From Actinomycetota bacterium (GTDB lineage Bacteria; Actinomycetota; Acidimicrobiia; Acidimicrobiales; Ilumatobacteraceae), in contig CP064997.1 in NCBI GenBank assembly GCA_016700055.1, forward strand, positions 1,860,001 to 1,924,000: a DNA stretch of 64,000 bases. Reading direction: 5' to 3'. Both the position numbers and the translations under genes were made by a program. Under the pieces are notes generated by a model. It was not told where the DNA came from. It made no database searches and was given only the letters and a program-made list of their open reading frames with translations. Numbering within the stretch: the first letter of the stretch is position 1; each line of letters opens with the position of its first letter. Shown one piece after another: positions 55,898 to 63,535 of this stretch.

Positions 55898-56500
55898 ATG
55901 GCAGCACGACAGACCCTTGATCCCCTTCGGGACGCAGCGAAACGACTGAACGAGGCGGAGATCGAGCGCAATCGGCTGATCCGAGCGCTGCGCTCGAAGC
56001 GTGAGACGCTCACCGATCTCGCCGTGGCGGCGGATGTGTCCCTTGGGACTGCTCACAAGCTGACGCGTCCTTCGACCATCGTGTCCGTCGGCTACGAGGG
56101 CCGCAGCGTTGATGAGCTTGTCGACGCTCTGGTCGAGGCGGGGGTGTCAGTGCTCGTCGACGTTCGGGAGAACGCGATCAGCCGCAAGCGTGGCCTGTCC
56201 AAGCGCGGGTTAGCGGAGAAGCTGGCGGCATTTGGTATCGCCTACGTGCATGAGCCGACGCTTGGTAACCCTCGAGACAACCGGGACGGTTTCCGTGAGC
56301 AGCGCCCGGACAGCGTCGCCGCCTTCGAAGCGCACCTTGACCGCAACGGGTCGGCGGCGCTCGATCGGGTCGATGCGATGCTCAGAGATCGAACAGTCGG
56401 CCTTCTGTGCTTCGAGGCGGATCCGTGCTCCTGCCATCGCTCGATCGTGGCGCGGTATCTCCTGGACCGGGACCCACTGGCGTCGGTTCGACCGGCGTGA
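55898..56500 (+). CDS. DUF488 protein with N-terminal HTH-like segment
   Basis: About 200 residues. The N-terminal about 60 residues look like a helix-turn-helix (LTDLAVAADVSLGTAHKLTR). The DUF488 core follows: TIVSVGYEGRSVDELVDALV, VLVDVRENAISRKRGLSKRGL, and the terminal LLCFEADPCSCHRSIVARYL. DUF488 proteins are proposed nucleic-acid-related enzymes often found with mobile or defence genes; no activity is established for this one. ATG at 55898. Its last 119 bases are antisense to the end of the convergent OB-like gene. Confidence 0.82.
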   Translation: MAARQTLDPLRDAAKRLNEAEIERNRLIRALRSKRETLTDLAVAADVSLGTAHKLTRPSTIVSVGYEGRSVDELVDALVEAGVSVLVDVRENAISRKRGLSKRGLAEKLAAFGIAYVHEPTLGNPRDNRDGFREQRPDSVAAFEAHLDRNGSAALDRVDAMLRDRTVGLLCFEADPCSCHRSIVARYLLDRDPLASVRPA

Positions 56501-57260
56501 CGTCGCGGGCGATGCCGAGCACGAGGAAACCTTGCGGTGCCTGGTGCTGGTTGCCCACGTACAGGGCCGGCAGCCGCGCTGGGTCGACGAGGCTGAGCCA
56601 CTTCTCTTCGATCCGATCGAGGTAGTCGGTCGGGTAACTGCGCCGCCAGTTCCGCCACGCCTCGGAGATCTCCCAGTCGACGATGCTCTGTTCGTGGCCG
56701 CGGCAAGAGGCCGAATGGCAGCGGTAGGCAAGCTTGAACGTGAACGGCGAGAACTCGAGGTTCGGTGCGCCCTGAGCGAGGAGACTGCCCTGCGCAGCCC
56801 GGTTCATCTTCGCCGTATGGGCAGTGTCGCCGGTGTGGTCCTCGCGGACGAAGCCGGTGATCTCGCTCGGGACCACCAACCCCAGGGACGGGCGCGTCCA
56901 ACCCTTCGCTGCGACGAGGTCGCACATCGTGTACTGGGGCAACCGGTTGAGTACCTCGGCGCGGCGCTTCCCTGCAGGCAGCTGGTCGAGCACGGCCGTC
57001 GTGTCGAGTCGTGGTCGGTACGACTCTGGCCGTTGGTCCTTGTCGTGCTTGTCGATCTCAAGCTCGATCACCTGGTACTTGGGATGCTCGCCCTTCCAGA
57101 ACCAATGCCATTGCACTGGGAACAGTCGGATCCAGCGAAACTCGTCACCGTCGAGGCGGATGCCGGCCACGCACACCGTCTCTCCATGCGTGCGCCCGAT
57201 CTCCGGAGATGCCTTGACGGTGAGGAGCACCGTCGCTCGCTCAGCGACCATCGGGCTCAT
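56382..57260 (-). CDS. Probable dual-OB-like domain protein, DUF488 neighbour
   Basis: About 292 residues. Segments VCVAGIRLDGDEFRWIRLFP, YQVIELEIDKHDKDQRPESY and FKLAYRCHSASCRGHEQSIVDWE are reminiscent of the dual OB-fold proteins seen near DUF488 in conflict-system gene clusters; I give that as a tentative family guess. A Cys/His cluster (CHSASCRGH) may bind zinc. The Pro-rich tail is variable. ATG 57260 (or 57251) overlaps the integrase 3' end, so it is probably transcribed with the integrase. It is convergent with DUF488 over 119 bp. Confidence 0.6.
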   Translation of the reverse strand: MSPMVAERATVLLTVKASPEIGRTHGETVCVAGIRLDGDEFRWIRLFPVQWHWFWKGEHPKYQVIELEIDKHDKDQRPESYRPRLDTTAVLDQLPAGKRRAEVLNRLPQYTMCDLVAAKGWTRPSLGLVVPSEITGFVREDHTGDTAHTAKMNRAAQGSLLAQGAPNLEFSPFTFKLAYRCHSASCRGHEQSIVDWEISEAWRNWRRSYPTDYLDRIEEKWLSLVDPARLPALYVGNQHQAPQGFLVLGIARDVTPVEPTPVGPGPGDTAPRSSDGRSTDPPRSTEGRLFDL

Positions 57261-58491
57261 CGTACGATTCGTCGGGTGACGGTTTGTCGTCTTTGGCATC
57301 GCCGCCGTCCCGCAAGACATGGTCCCCACGACCGGTGGAGACCTCATCCGAGTGCTCAGGGTTGCTCGTGCCCTTGAACACGATGTTCGCAATCTGGTCG
57401 GCTGCGTCCTCCTCGACGGCCGGGATCGCGTGCATGTACACGTCCTGAGTGAAGCTCGTCGTGGCGTGACCGAGTCGGTCAGCGATGACCTTGACGTGGA
57501 CGCCGGCGGCCAGACCGAGCGTGGCGTGGGTGTGCCGGAGATCATGCAGACGGATTTTGGGAAGCCCGAGCCGCTTCACGGTTCGGTCGAAGGTTTGCGA
57601 GAAGTAGTCCGGGTGCACCGGTGCGCCGTCCTCGCGGGCGAACACCAGCCCGTGATCCTGGTAGCCGTCACCAAGCAGTTGCTTCTCGCGCCGCTGGGCC
57701 TCGCGGTGAATCTGCAGTACTCGGATCGTTTGTTCATCGAGCGCGATTTTGCGTTCGCCTCGGAGGGTCTTGGGTCGGCCGATGACGATCTGATACTCGA
57801 CGGTGAGCACGGTTTGTTGAACGTGGAGGCGTCGCGACTTGAAGTCGATGTCGCGCCACCTGACCCCGAGCACTTCTCCGCGGCGCATGCCGGTGGTGGC
57901 GGCGAGGATGTAGGCCGCTGCGAGTCGGTGGTCGATGATGCCGGCGAAGAACTTTCGGAGCTGCTCTGGCGTCCATGTCTTCATTTCCTCGCGGTCGGCT
58001 CGATTGAGCTTGGGAGGGTCAGCGGCGTCGGCGACGTTGCGCGGCACCAAGTTCTTGCGAACGGCATCTGCGAGTGCTCGATGGAGGAGCACGTGGATGT
58101 TACGGATGGTCTTTGTGGCGAGACCTCGCGAGACGAGGTCGGCGTAGAACTTGTCGAGCCAATCAGCTGACAGCTGCTGGATCTGTAGGTGCCCGAGCGC
58201 CGGAACGATGTGACGCTCCACGAGCCCTCGATAGCTGGCGTAGGTGCTCACGCGGACAGCCATCTTCTTGGTGGGCAGCCACCGCTCGAGGAGGAACTCG
58301 CCGAGTGTCACCTTGGAAGGCTCCGAGAACACACCTCCTCGGATCGCCGACATCGTGTCGGTAAGGAATTCCTGGGCTCCCTTCTTCGTGCGGAACGACT
58401 TGGTGTGCTGCTTGCGCCCCTCGTGCGTCTCGGTGCGCCAGTACGCGATCCAGACATCGCCCCGACGGTGGATCGATCCTCGTTGGCTCAT
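57241..58491 (-). CDS. int: Tyrosine recombinase/integrase
   Basis: About 416 residues. An N-terminal arm-binding segment (KGAQEFLTDTMSAIRGG) is followed by a SAM-like core-binding domain (TLGEFLLERWLPTKKM) and the catalytic domain. The catalytic set is Arg in GMRRGEVLGVRW, His-x-x-Arg in HDLRHTHATLG, the second His in LGHATTSFTQDVYMH, and the nucleophile Tyr in VYMH. The C-terminal about 50 residues are acidic and non-conserved. ATG at 58491 overlaps the excisionase-like gene stop (ATGA). The gene is read leftwards, away from the hairpin repeat region and toward tRNA-fMet. Confidence 0.94.
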   Translation of the reverse strand: MSQRGSIHRRGDVWIAYWRTETHEGRKQHTKSFRTKKGAQEFLTDTMSAIRGGVFSEPSKVTLGEFLLERWLPTKKMAVRVSTYASYRGLVERHIVPALGHLQIQQLSADWLDKFYADLVSRGLATKTIRNIHVLLHRALADAVRKNLVPRNVADAADPPKLNRADREEMKTWTPEQLRKFFAGIIDHRLAAAYILAATTGMRRGEVLGVRWRDIDFKSRRLHVQQTVLTVEYQIVIGRPKTLRGERKIALDEQTIRVLQIHREAQRREKQLLGDGYQDHGLVFAREDGAPVHPDYFSQTFDRTVKRLGLPKIRLHDLRHTHATLGLAAGVHVKVIADRLGHATTSFTQDVYMHAIPAVEEDAADQIANIVFKGTSNPEHSDEVSTGRGDHVLRDGGDAKDDKPSPDESYDEPDGR

Positions 58492-58829
58492 GGGTGGCCC
58501 CCGTTGCGTTCGGGCCGCGTTGCGGCCGGTGTGCGTTGGTGGGCCAGCTCGGGCCGAGGCACCAGTCGGAGTGCCGGTGTCGCTGGCAGCTCGGTGGTGG
58601 GGTCGTCATCGTACTGGTCGGTGACCGTCGGGTTCTCGGGTTCGTCGTCGGCGTCGAGGAGTCGGCGGAGTGCGGCGGTGGGGACGCGGATGAGCCGGCC
58701 GACGCGAATGACGGGCACGGGGAAGGTGCCGTCCTTGATGGCGCGGTAGCCGGTGGTGCGGTCAATGCCGAGCTCGGCGAAGGCTTCGTCGGCGGTGATG
58801 CAAGCGCGTGTGGCGGGGTCGGGGATCAC
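58488..58829 (-). CDS. Excisionase-like HTH protein
   Basis: About 113 residues with GTG start at 58829. The DNA-binding part is ITADEAFAELGIDRTTGYRAIKDGTFPVPVIRVGRLIRVPTAALRRLL, the MerR-like HTH_17 pattern of excisionases. The C-terminal about 55 residues are acidic then basic and not conserved. It precedes the integrase with a 4-bp overlap. Together they would control excision of the element. The region upstream is shared with the rightward genes and carries hairpin repeat copy 1. Confidence 0.85.
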   Translation of the reverse strand: MIPDPATRACITADEAFAELGIDRTTGYRAIKDGTFPVPVIRVGRLIRVPTAALRRLLDADDEPENPTVTDQYDDDPTTELPATPALRLVPRPELAHQRTPAATRPERNGGHP

Positions 58830-58915
58830 GGCGTGTTCCGGTTGTCGTCGTGCGGCTCCATGTGAGTGATCGCACCCTCGAACCCCGCTCGGCGTGACAC
58901 CTCGATGGCGGCCGG

Positions 58916-59080
58916 TGCCGTTGCCGCCCTTCGGGCGGGTGCTGTGGCCCGCCGGTTGGCGGGGTGCCGTGGGGGTCGCTGGCGTCGCCGTGTCAAGCCC
59001 CTCGTTCCTCGGGGCCGAGCCCTTCGGGTTGACACGGCGCCCGCCGGCGACCTGCACCCGGAGGGCGAAGCCCGGCCACC
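58916..59080 (+). repeat. Multi-hairpin intergenic repeat, copy 1
   Basis: Three TGCCGT-type signposts (58916-58921, 58940-58945 as TGCTGT, 58965-58970) separate GC hairpins: CCGCCC/GGGCGG with loop TTC, and CCCGCC/GGCGGG with loop GGTT. A 10-bp outer stem (58987-58996 with 59029-59038, GCCGTGTCAA/TTGACACGGC) encloses two smaller hairpins in 32 nt. Downstream, a 24-nt segment (59057-59080, core GGGCGAAGCCC) is identical in copy 2. The element lies between the excisionase-like gene and the small protein gene. Two more copies follow in the window. Confidence 0.85.
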
Positions 59081-59123
59081 GATCCGGACCGGGTTTGCTC
59101 AGCACACCGAAAGGAGGTCAGTC

Positions 59124-59432
59124 GTGACACATGTCGAAGCGGTCGCGTCGTGCGTGGCTCCGGGTGGTCAGCCAGTGCTGTTCCACACCCCCACCGCGGG
59201 AGTCCCGACGTATGTGGTCGTGGACCGCTGCGGGGTGGAGCACGTGCACACCGGATCGCTCGGCGTCGCCATGACGGCTGCTCGTCGGGTGCTGATCGAG
59301 CAGGGCGAGGTGTGGGTCCGCGCCTCGGATGACACCTGCGCCCACATCGACCCGGACCGGGTCGCATCCGACACCCCGTCGCGTCCGTGGATCCAGACGA
59401 TCGCGGCATCCCAACAAGGAGGAACACCATGA
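59124..59432 (+). CDS. Small protein of unknown function upstream of ParB-like gene
   Basis: About 102 residues. GTG at 59124 has a good AAGGAGG (59111-59117) 6 nt before. Sequence GVPTYVVVDRCGVEHVHTGS and AARRVLIEQGEVWVRASDD, with no recognised family. Two Cys and several His do not form a clear site. Its stop overlaps the ParB-like gene start (ATGA, 59429-59432). The open frame continues upstream through the hairpin repeat, but that part is not used here. Confidence 0.7.
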   Translation: MTHVEAVASCVAPGGQPVLFHTPTAGVPTYVVVDRCGVEHVHTGSLGVAMTAARRVLIEQGEVWVRASDDTCAHIDPDRVASDTPSRPWIQTIAASQQGGTP

Positions 59433-60793
59433 CCATCACCGACCCCACAAACAGCATCGATGACCCTGGCGAGGTCGAACCGCAGTTGTGTTGGCTGAAC
59501 CTGGCCGACATGGCCCCGCATCCGGACAACCCGCGGCACACGCTCGGGGACCTGACCGAGCTGACCCGGTCGATCCGGGCGCACGGGATCATCGAACCGC
59601 TCGTCGTGCTACCCGCCGACGACCACGGCGTGTACCTGATCGTTGCCGGTCGCCGCCGCCATGCCGCTGGTCTGCAGGCCGGGGTGACCGAGGTGCCGGC
59701 AGTGGTCCGGCCGATGACGCGGGTGGGGGTGATCGAGGCCGGGCTGTCGGAGAACTCGAACCGCAGCGACCTCACGCTGTCTGAGGAGGTCGCCGCGATC
59801 GAACGGCTGATGTCGCTCGAGGGTGGCCTGACTCCGTCGAAGTTGTGCCGCCGCATCGGCCGGTCGCAGTCGTGGGTGCGTGCTCGGATGGCGGTCACGA
59901 TCCTGCCCGCCCAGTGGCGTGACAAGTTGGACACGGGTGAGTTGTCGATAGCGGCCGGGGAGGCCGCAGCGTCCCTCGCTGATCTCGGCCCCGATCATCT
60001 CGACGCCGCGTGCGAGCAACTCGCCGGACGCACCTGGCAAGACCCCGCCCGTGTCGTCGCCTCCTACCGTGAGACGCAACGCCGTTGCGACAACTACCGC
60101 GATGCCTTCGACCGTGCCGTCGCCACGCATCCGGTCGTGCACAGCGACGAGCACCCGGCACCGGACAAGGCCCGCCGCATCGGCGAACTGTTCGATCCGG
60201 AAGGCTGCCGCGCCCACACCGCCGAGCCGTGCCACGCGATGGTGGTGAAGGCCACGTCGTGGGGCGATGGGGTCGAGGTGTTCGACGTGTGCGTCGATCC
60301 TCGCCGCCATGACCCGCAGCGCATCGCCACGGCGAAGAGCGAGAGCGACCTGGCGTCGGACCGCACGCCGAGCCGACCGCCAACTCAGGACGACTCCCAC
60401 GCCAAGCGCAAGGCGCGCCTGGCTCGGTTGTCGCACGCGACCGAGACGATCGCCAAGACGCGCGGCGGATTCGCTCAGGCGGACCTGACACGGCTGGCGT
60501 TGCGGTCGGTGGTGCTCGAAGCCGGACGCGACGCGGTCGTGTTCGCAGCGACGATCCTCGGCAGCGACCAGCCCCGCGACGCCACCGCAATCGACCTGTT
60601 GGACGGTGCCGACAGCATCGCTGCATTGACACGGGTCGCCGGGGCGGTAGCACTCGGCCTTGCCGAGAACCGCATGTACTGGTCAGCGTCGAGCAGCCAG
60701 TGCCGTGACTACCTCGACGCGTTGATCGCCACCGGCTGGACACCTGACGAGTGGACCGCCGCCACGCTCACGGACCGACCCGACCGGGTCTGA
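59429..60793 (+). CDS. ParB/Srx-type partition-like protein
   Basis: About 454 residues. The N-terminal ParB/RepB/Spo0J nuclease-like domain (about 20-120) has LNLADMAPHPDNPRHTLGDL, IIEPLVVLPADD, VIVAGRRRHAAGLQ and the ENSNRSDLTLSEEVAAI box. A HTH follows (SKLCRRIGRSQSWVRARMAVTIL). The rest (about 200-454) is not conserved. ParB proteins load onto DNA for partition, plasmid maintenance or regulation. ATG at 59429 with aaggagg nearby. No parA gene is next to it, unusual for a partition operon, so regulation or anti-silencing is equally possible. Confidence 0.85.
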   Translation: MTITDPTNSIDDPGEVEPQLCWLNLADMAPHPDNPRHTLGDLTELTRSIRAHGIIEPLVVLPADDHGVYLIVAGRRRHAAGLQAGVTEVPAVVRPMTRVGVIEAGLSENSNRSDLTLSEEVAAIERLMSLEGGLTPSKLCRRIGRSQSWVRARMAVTILPAQWRDKLDTGELSIAAGEAAASLADLGPDHLDAACEQLAGRTWQDPARVVASYRETQRRCDNYRDAFDRAVATHPVVHSDEHPAPDKARRIGELFDPEGCRAHTAEPCHAMVVKATSWGDGVEVFDVCVDPRRHDPQRIATAKSESDLASDRTPSRPPTQDDSHAKRKARLARLSHATETIAKTRGGFAQADLTRLALRSVVLEAGRDAVVFAATILGSDQPRDATAIDLLDGADSIAALTRVAGAVALGLAENRMYWSASSSQCRDYLDALIATGWTPDEWTAATLTDRPDRV

Positions 60794-60916
60794 CACCACG
60801 GGGTCCGGTCTGCCCGCCACCCGATCGGCGGGCAGACCGGACGAGGTTCTTGTCGCTCGGGAGTGTTCTCGGGAGCAACTCCGGGACGTCGATGTGCTGA
60901 GCGAACGACCGGCGGG

Positions 60917-61084
60917 TGCCGTGGCCAGCGCTCGGGTGGGTGCCGTTGCCGGCCCTGCGGGCCGGGTGCCGTGTTGGGCCACCACGCCGTCGGCGTCAAG
61001 CCCCTCGTTCCTCGGGGCCAAGCCTGACGGTTGACGCCGCCGTCCGCCGGTGGCCCAGCGCCCGGAGGGCGAAGCCCGGCCACC
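60917..61084 (+). repeat. Multi-hairpin intergenic repeat, copy 2
   Basis: The 388-bp gap 60794-61181 holds no gene. TGCCGT is at 60917-60922, 60941-60946 and 60967-60972, with a 7-bp hairpin CCGGCCC/GGGCCGG (loop TGC) between the last two. The outer stem is CGGCGTCAA/TTGACGCCG (60991-60999, 61031-61039): one T-A pair of copies 1 and 3 has become C-G here, a compensatory change. A 24-nt block (61061-61084) is identical to copy 1. Before it (60794-60916) and after it (61085-61181) are GC-rich with no further feature recognised. Confidence 0.88.
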
Positions 61085-61181
61085 CGGTCGGGCACGGCAC
61101 GACGCCACCGGGGTCGGGACGGTCGGGGAAGCCCAACCGGCCCCGGGGCGCCGTGTCACTCGCACCAACACGGAGGCCCTC

Positions 61182-61625
61182 ATGTCCACCACCGCACCCA
61201 CCATCGACCCGACCCCCACGATCACAAGCACCGCCGATCACGTCACGCTCACCGTCGAGGCCTGGCACGACCCGATCGTCGAAGCAGCCCCCGGTGCCGT
61301 GCGCACCGACACCGACGACGCGCTCGTCTGGTACACGCCCTCGATCGGAACGATCGGCATGGCAATGGCGCACCGCTTCGCCCGCCACGCCACCGACGGA
61401 CCCAGCCTGTGGACGATCGAGGACCTCGCGCTCACCTTCGGCATCGGCAACTCCGCCGCCCGTGTCTGGCGCAGCCTCGACCGGCTCGACCGGTTCGGGA
61501 TCACCCGCCGAACCGGTGACCGCATCGCCGTCCGGCTCTGGCTCGCCCCGCTCACCCAACGCCAGATCGCTCAGCTCCCGCCCTACCTCGTCGCCGCCTA
61601 CCCCGACCACCTCGCCCAGCGATGA
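61182..61625 (+). CDS. Winged-helix-like protein of unknown function
   Basis: About 147 residues, ATG at 61182. The central part (LWTIEDLALTFGIGNSAARVWRSLDRLDRFGITRRTGDRI) has the shape of a winged helix-turn-helix. Predicted DNA-binding regulator of the element. Its stop overlaps the WhiB-like gene start (ATGA, 61622-61625), so the pair is probably co-translated. No named family is claimed. Confidence 0.7.
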   Translation: MSTTAPTIDPTPTITSTADHVTLTVEAWHDPIVEAAPGAVRTDTDDALVWYTPSIGTIGMAMAHRFARHATDGPSLWTIEDLALTFGIGNSAARVWRSLDRLDRFGITRRTGDRIAVRLWLAPLTQRQIAQLPPYLVAAYPDHLAQR

Positions 61626-62062
61626 CCACCACCACACCCGCCGTGCCGAGGTGGCGGACACATGCCGCATGCCGCGGCACTGACCCCGCCCTGTTCTTCG
61701 ACCCGCACCCTGCATGGGTCGCCGCCGCCAAGACCGTGTGCGACGTCTGCCCGGTGCGCACCGTCTGCCGTGCCCACGCCGTCGACACCGCGGAGCCGTT
61801 CGGCGTGTGGGGCGGCCTCGCCGCCGACGAACGACCCGCACCACCACCGGACACCACGCCGGCACCCGGCCCGGCACCGAAGATCAGCGACGACGAACTC
61901 TATGACCTGTTCTACGACGCCGACCCGGACCAGGCCGCGCTCGACCAACTCCTCCAACACGTTTGGCTCCCCAACGCCACCGCCTACACCGCGCTGCAAC
62001 GCGCCGTGCGCCTCGGCGTCGTGGAACACCGCGGCCGCAGTCTCTACCCCGTCCGCCACTGA
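61622..62062 (+). CDS. WhiB-family iron-sulfur regulator
   Basis: About 146 residues. The four [4Fe-4S] cysteines are in HAACRGTDPALFF, then VCDVCPVRTVC (CxxCx5C), and the G[VI]WGG turn is present (GVWGGLAADER). The C-terminal about 65 residues are an extra, Pro-separated helical region not usual in WhiB (ELYDLFYDADPDQAALDQLL). WhiB proteins bind sigma factor and respond to redox. In mobile elements they often govern the element's own genes. ATG at 61622. Confidence 0.93.
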   Translation: MTTTTPAVPRWRTHAACRGTDPALFFDPHPAWVAAAKTVCDVCPVRTVCRAHAVDTAEPFGVWGGLAADERPAPPPDTTPAPGPAPKISDDELYDLFYDADPDQAALDQLLQHVWLPNATAYTALQRAVRLGVVEHRGRSLYPVRH

Positions 62063-62111
62063 CACTCGACCCGGTCCCGCACCACCACCGGTGCGGGACC
62101 AGCGCCGTGTG

Positions 62112-62260
62112 TGCCGTCGCCAAAGGGTCACCGGTCGCCCGGCTCGAGCGGGTGTGCCGTGGCGCCGGCCTCGTGGGCCGGCGGTGCCGTGCTGCCCGCC
62201 GCCCGCAGCCGTGTCAAGCCCCTCGTTCCTCGGGGCCAAGCCCTTCGGGTTGACACGGCC
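62112..62260 (+). repeat. Multi-hairpin intergenic repeat, copy 3 (3' part replaced)
   Basis: TGCCGT at 62112-62117, 62155-62160 and 62185-62190. An 8-bp hairpin CGCCGGCC/GGCCGGCG with loop TCGTG is at 62163-62183. The outer stem GCCGTGTCAA/TTGACACGGC (62208-62217, 62250-62259) is like copy 1. The downstream block seen in copies 1 and 2 is missing, and the sequence runs straight into the kinase gene, as if a recombination point lay at the repeat. Confidence 0.82.
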
Positions 62261-62299
62261 GGGGCGATCGCGCAGACCCTGATCGTTCAGGCCCTGCTG

Positions 62300-63535
62300 G
62301 TGGTGGCGATCTCCCAATGGCAGGCGTTCGACGTCGATGTCGTGATCCGACGGACGGTCCTCGCCGGAGCCACCTTGGCGGCCGGTCTTGGGGTTTACGC
62401 AGCGGTGGTTGCCTTCGTGTCGTTCGCGATCGCCGACGACGGAGCCGGGTCCTGGCCGACCACCGCAGGCGCGGCGGTGGCGATCATCACCTTGGGGCCT
62501 CTGTCGGTGTTGATCCGGCGGGGCGTGAACCGGGTCTTCTACGGTCGCCGCGACGACCCGTACGCGGTGGTGACCGAGACGTCGCGCCGTCTCACGGGGG
62601 CGGCCGACCCTCTCGATGGGATTGCCGCGACGCTCCAGTCGCTCACCGATCAACTGCGCATCCCCTATGCCGCCGTGGTCGACGTCGATGGCGACGTCGT
62701 GTCGGACTCGGGCCGCGCACTCGACGGTGACGAACCGGCTGGGTTCTCGATCCTCCACCACGGCCTTGAGCGGGGCACACTCGTCGCCGGTCACCGGCGC
62801 GGCACGGCGACGATGACGGCGCGAGAAGTGACCCTGCTCGAAGACGTCGCGGTCCAGCTCGGCCCTGCGCTCGCCGCCGTCGAGCAGGTCGAGGGTCTCC
62901 GAACCGCGCAACGCGCGTTGGTCGCGGCCCGCGACGATGAGCGCCTCCGTATCCAGCGCGACCTCCACGACGGTCTCGGATCGGTCATGACGGGGATCAC
63001 CCTGAAGCTGGCCGCCGCCACGAACCACCTCGGCCGCGATGACACGGTGGCGGCGGGCCCCCTCGTGCAGGACGCCCGCGTCGACATCGAACGGGCGTTG
63101 CTCGACATCCGACGGCTCGTCTACTCGTTGGGCGACCCCACATCCCCGGCCCGCCGCCTCGCCGACGTTCTCGCCGAGGACATCGCGCACATCGCCGGCT
63201 CGGCCGACCTGAACATGAGCCTCGACCTGTCCGACGTACCCGATCTGCCGGCCGGCACCGCCGAGCAGGTGCGGCGCATCATCGGAGAAGCGGTGACCAA
63301 CGTCGTGCGCCATGCCGAAGCGAAGAACTGCGCGGTGCGTGCCCGCGTCACCGACGGCCGGATCGAGGTGATCGTGCACGACGACGGTGTCGGCGTCGAC
63401 GGGCGTCCCGTCGGCGTGGGCCGACGCACGATGGCGAAGCGGGCCGAACAGGTCGGCGCCACGCTCCAGGTGTCCAGCGGCGCCGGTACCGGCACCACGG
63501 TGAGCCTCACGCTCCCGAACGGCGCACCACGATGA
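62300..63535 (+). CDS. Sensor histidine kinase, N-terminally truncated
   Basis: Kinase core intact. A GAF-like segment (PYAAVVDVDGDVVSDSGRAL) is followed by a HisKA_3 helix with the phospho-His in RDLHDGLGSVMTG and the HATPase motifs IIGEAVTNVVRHAEAK, DDGVGVDGR and GAGTGTTVSLTLP. Only about two membrane helices (VVRTVLAGATLAAGLGVYAA region) remain of the usual N-terminal sensor. Homologous sequence begins at about 62262, directly at the 3' edge of repeat copy 3; the frame is open to 62111 but would translate the repeat. GTG at 62300 or 62303 is the first possible start. Likely 5'-truncated by insertion or recombination; it may be non-functional. Its stop overlaps the response regulator start. 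Confidence 0.72.
   Translation: MVAISQWQAFDVDVVIRRTVLAGATLAAGLGVYAAVVAFVSFAIADDGAGSWPTTAGAAVAIITLGPLSVLIRRGVNRVFYGRRDDPYAVVTETSRRLTGAADPLDGIAATLQSLTDQLRIPYAAVVDVDGDVVSDSGRALDGDEPAGFSILHHGLERGTLVAGHRRGTATMTAREVTLLEDVAVQLGPALAAVEQVEGLRTAQRALVAARDDERLRIQRDLHDGLGSVMTGITLKLAAATNHLGRDDTVAAGPLVQDARVDIERALLDIRRLVYSLGDPTSPARRLADVLAEDIAHIAGSADLNMSLDLSDVPDLPAGTAEQVRRIIGEAVTNVVRHAEAKNCAVRARVTDGRIEVIVHDDGVGVDGRPVGVGRRTMAKRAEQVGATLQVSSGAGTGTTVSLTLPNGAPR

Larger units (their letters stand above)
54878..62260. mobile_element. Putative integrative element next to tRNA-fMet
   Basis: Directly after tRNA-fMet come a three-gene cargo, then an integrase-excisionase pair on the minus strand, then rightward ParB-like, winged-helix-like and WhiB-like genes. 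The right edge is taken at the last hairpin repeat, where a truncated kinase begins. No duplication of the tRNA 3' end was found by eye inside the window, so attL/attR are not proven. The element may be decayed, or its right end may lie further on. A conjugative ATPase or relaxase is absent, so mobility would depend on another element. Confidence 0.5.

Noticed and set aside
58866..59123. In-frame upstream extension of the small protein gene through hairpin repeat copy 1
   Set aside because: It would translate the structured repeat, and the good Shine-Dalgarno at 59111 points to GTG 59124.
62111..62299. Upstream extension of the histidine kinase frame
   Set aside because: It would encode the repeat; no kinase-like sequence is present before about 62262.
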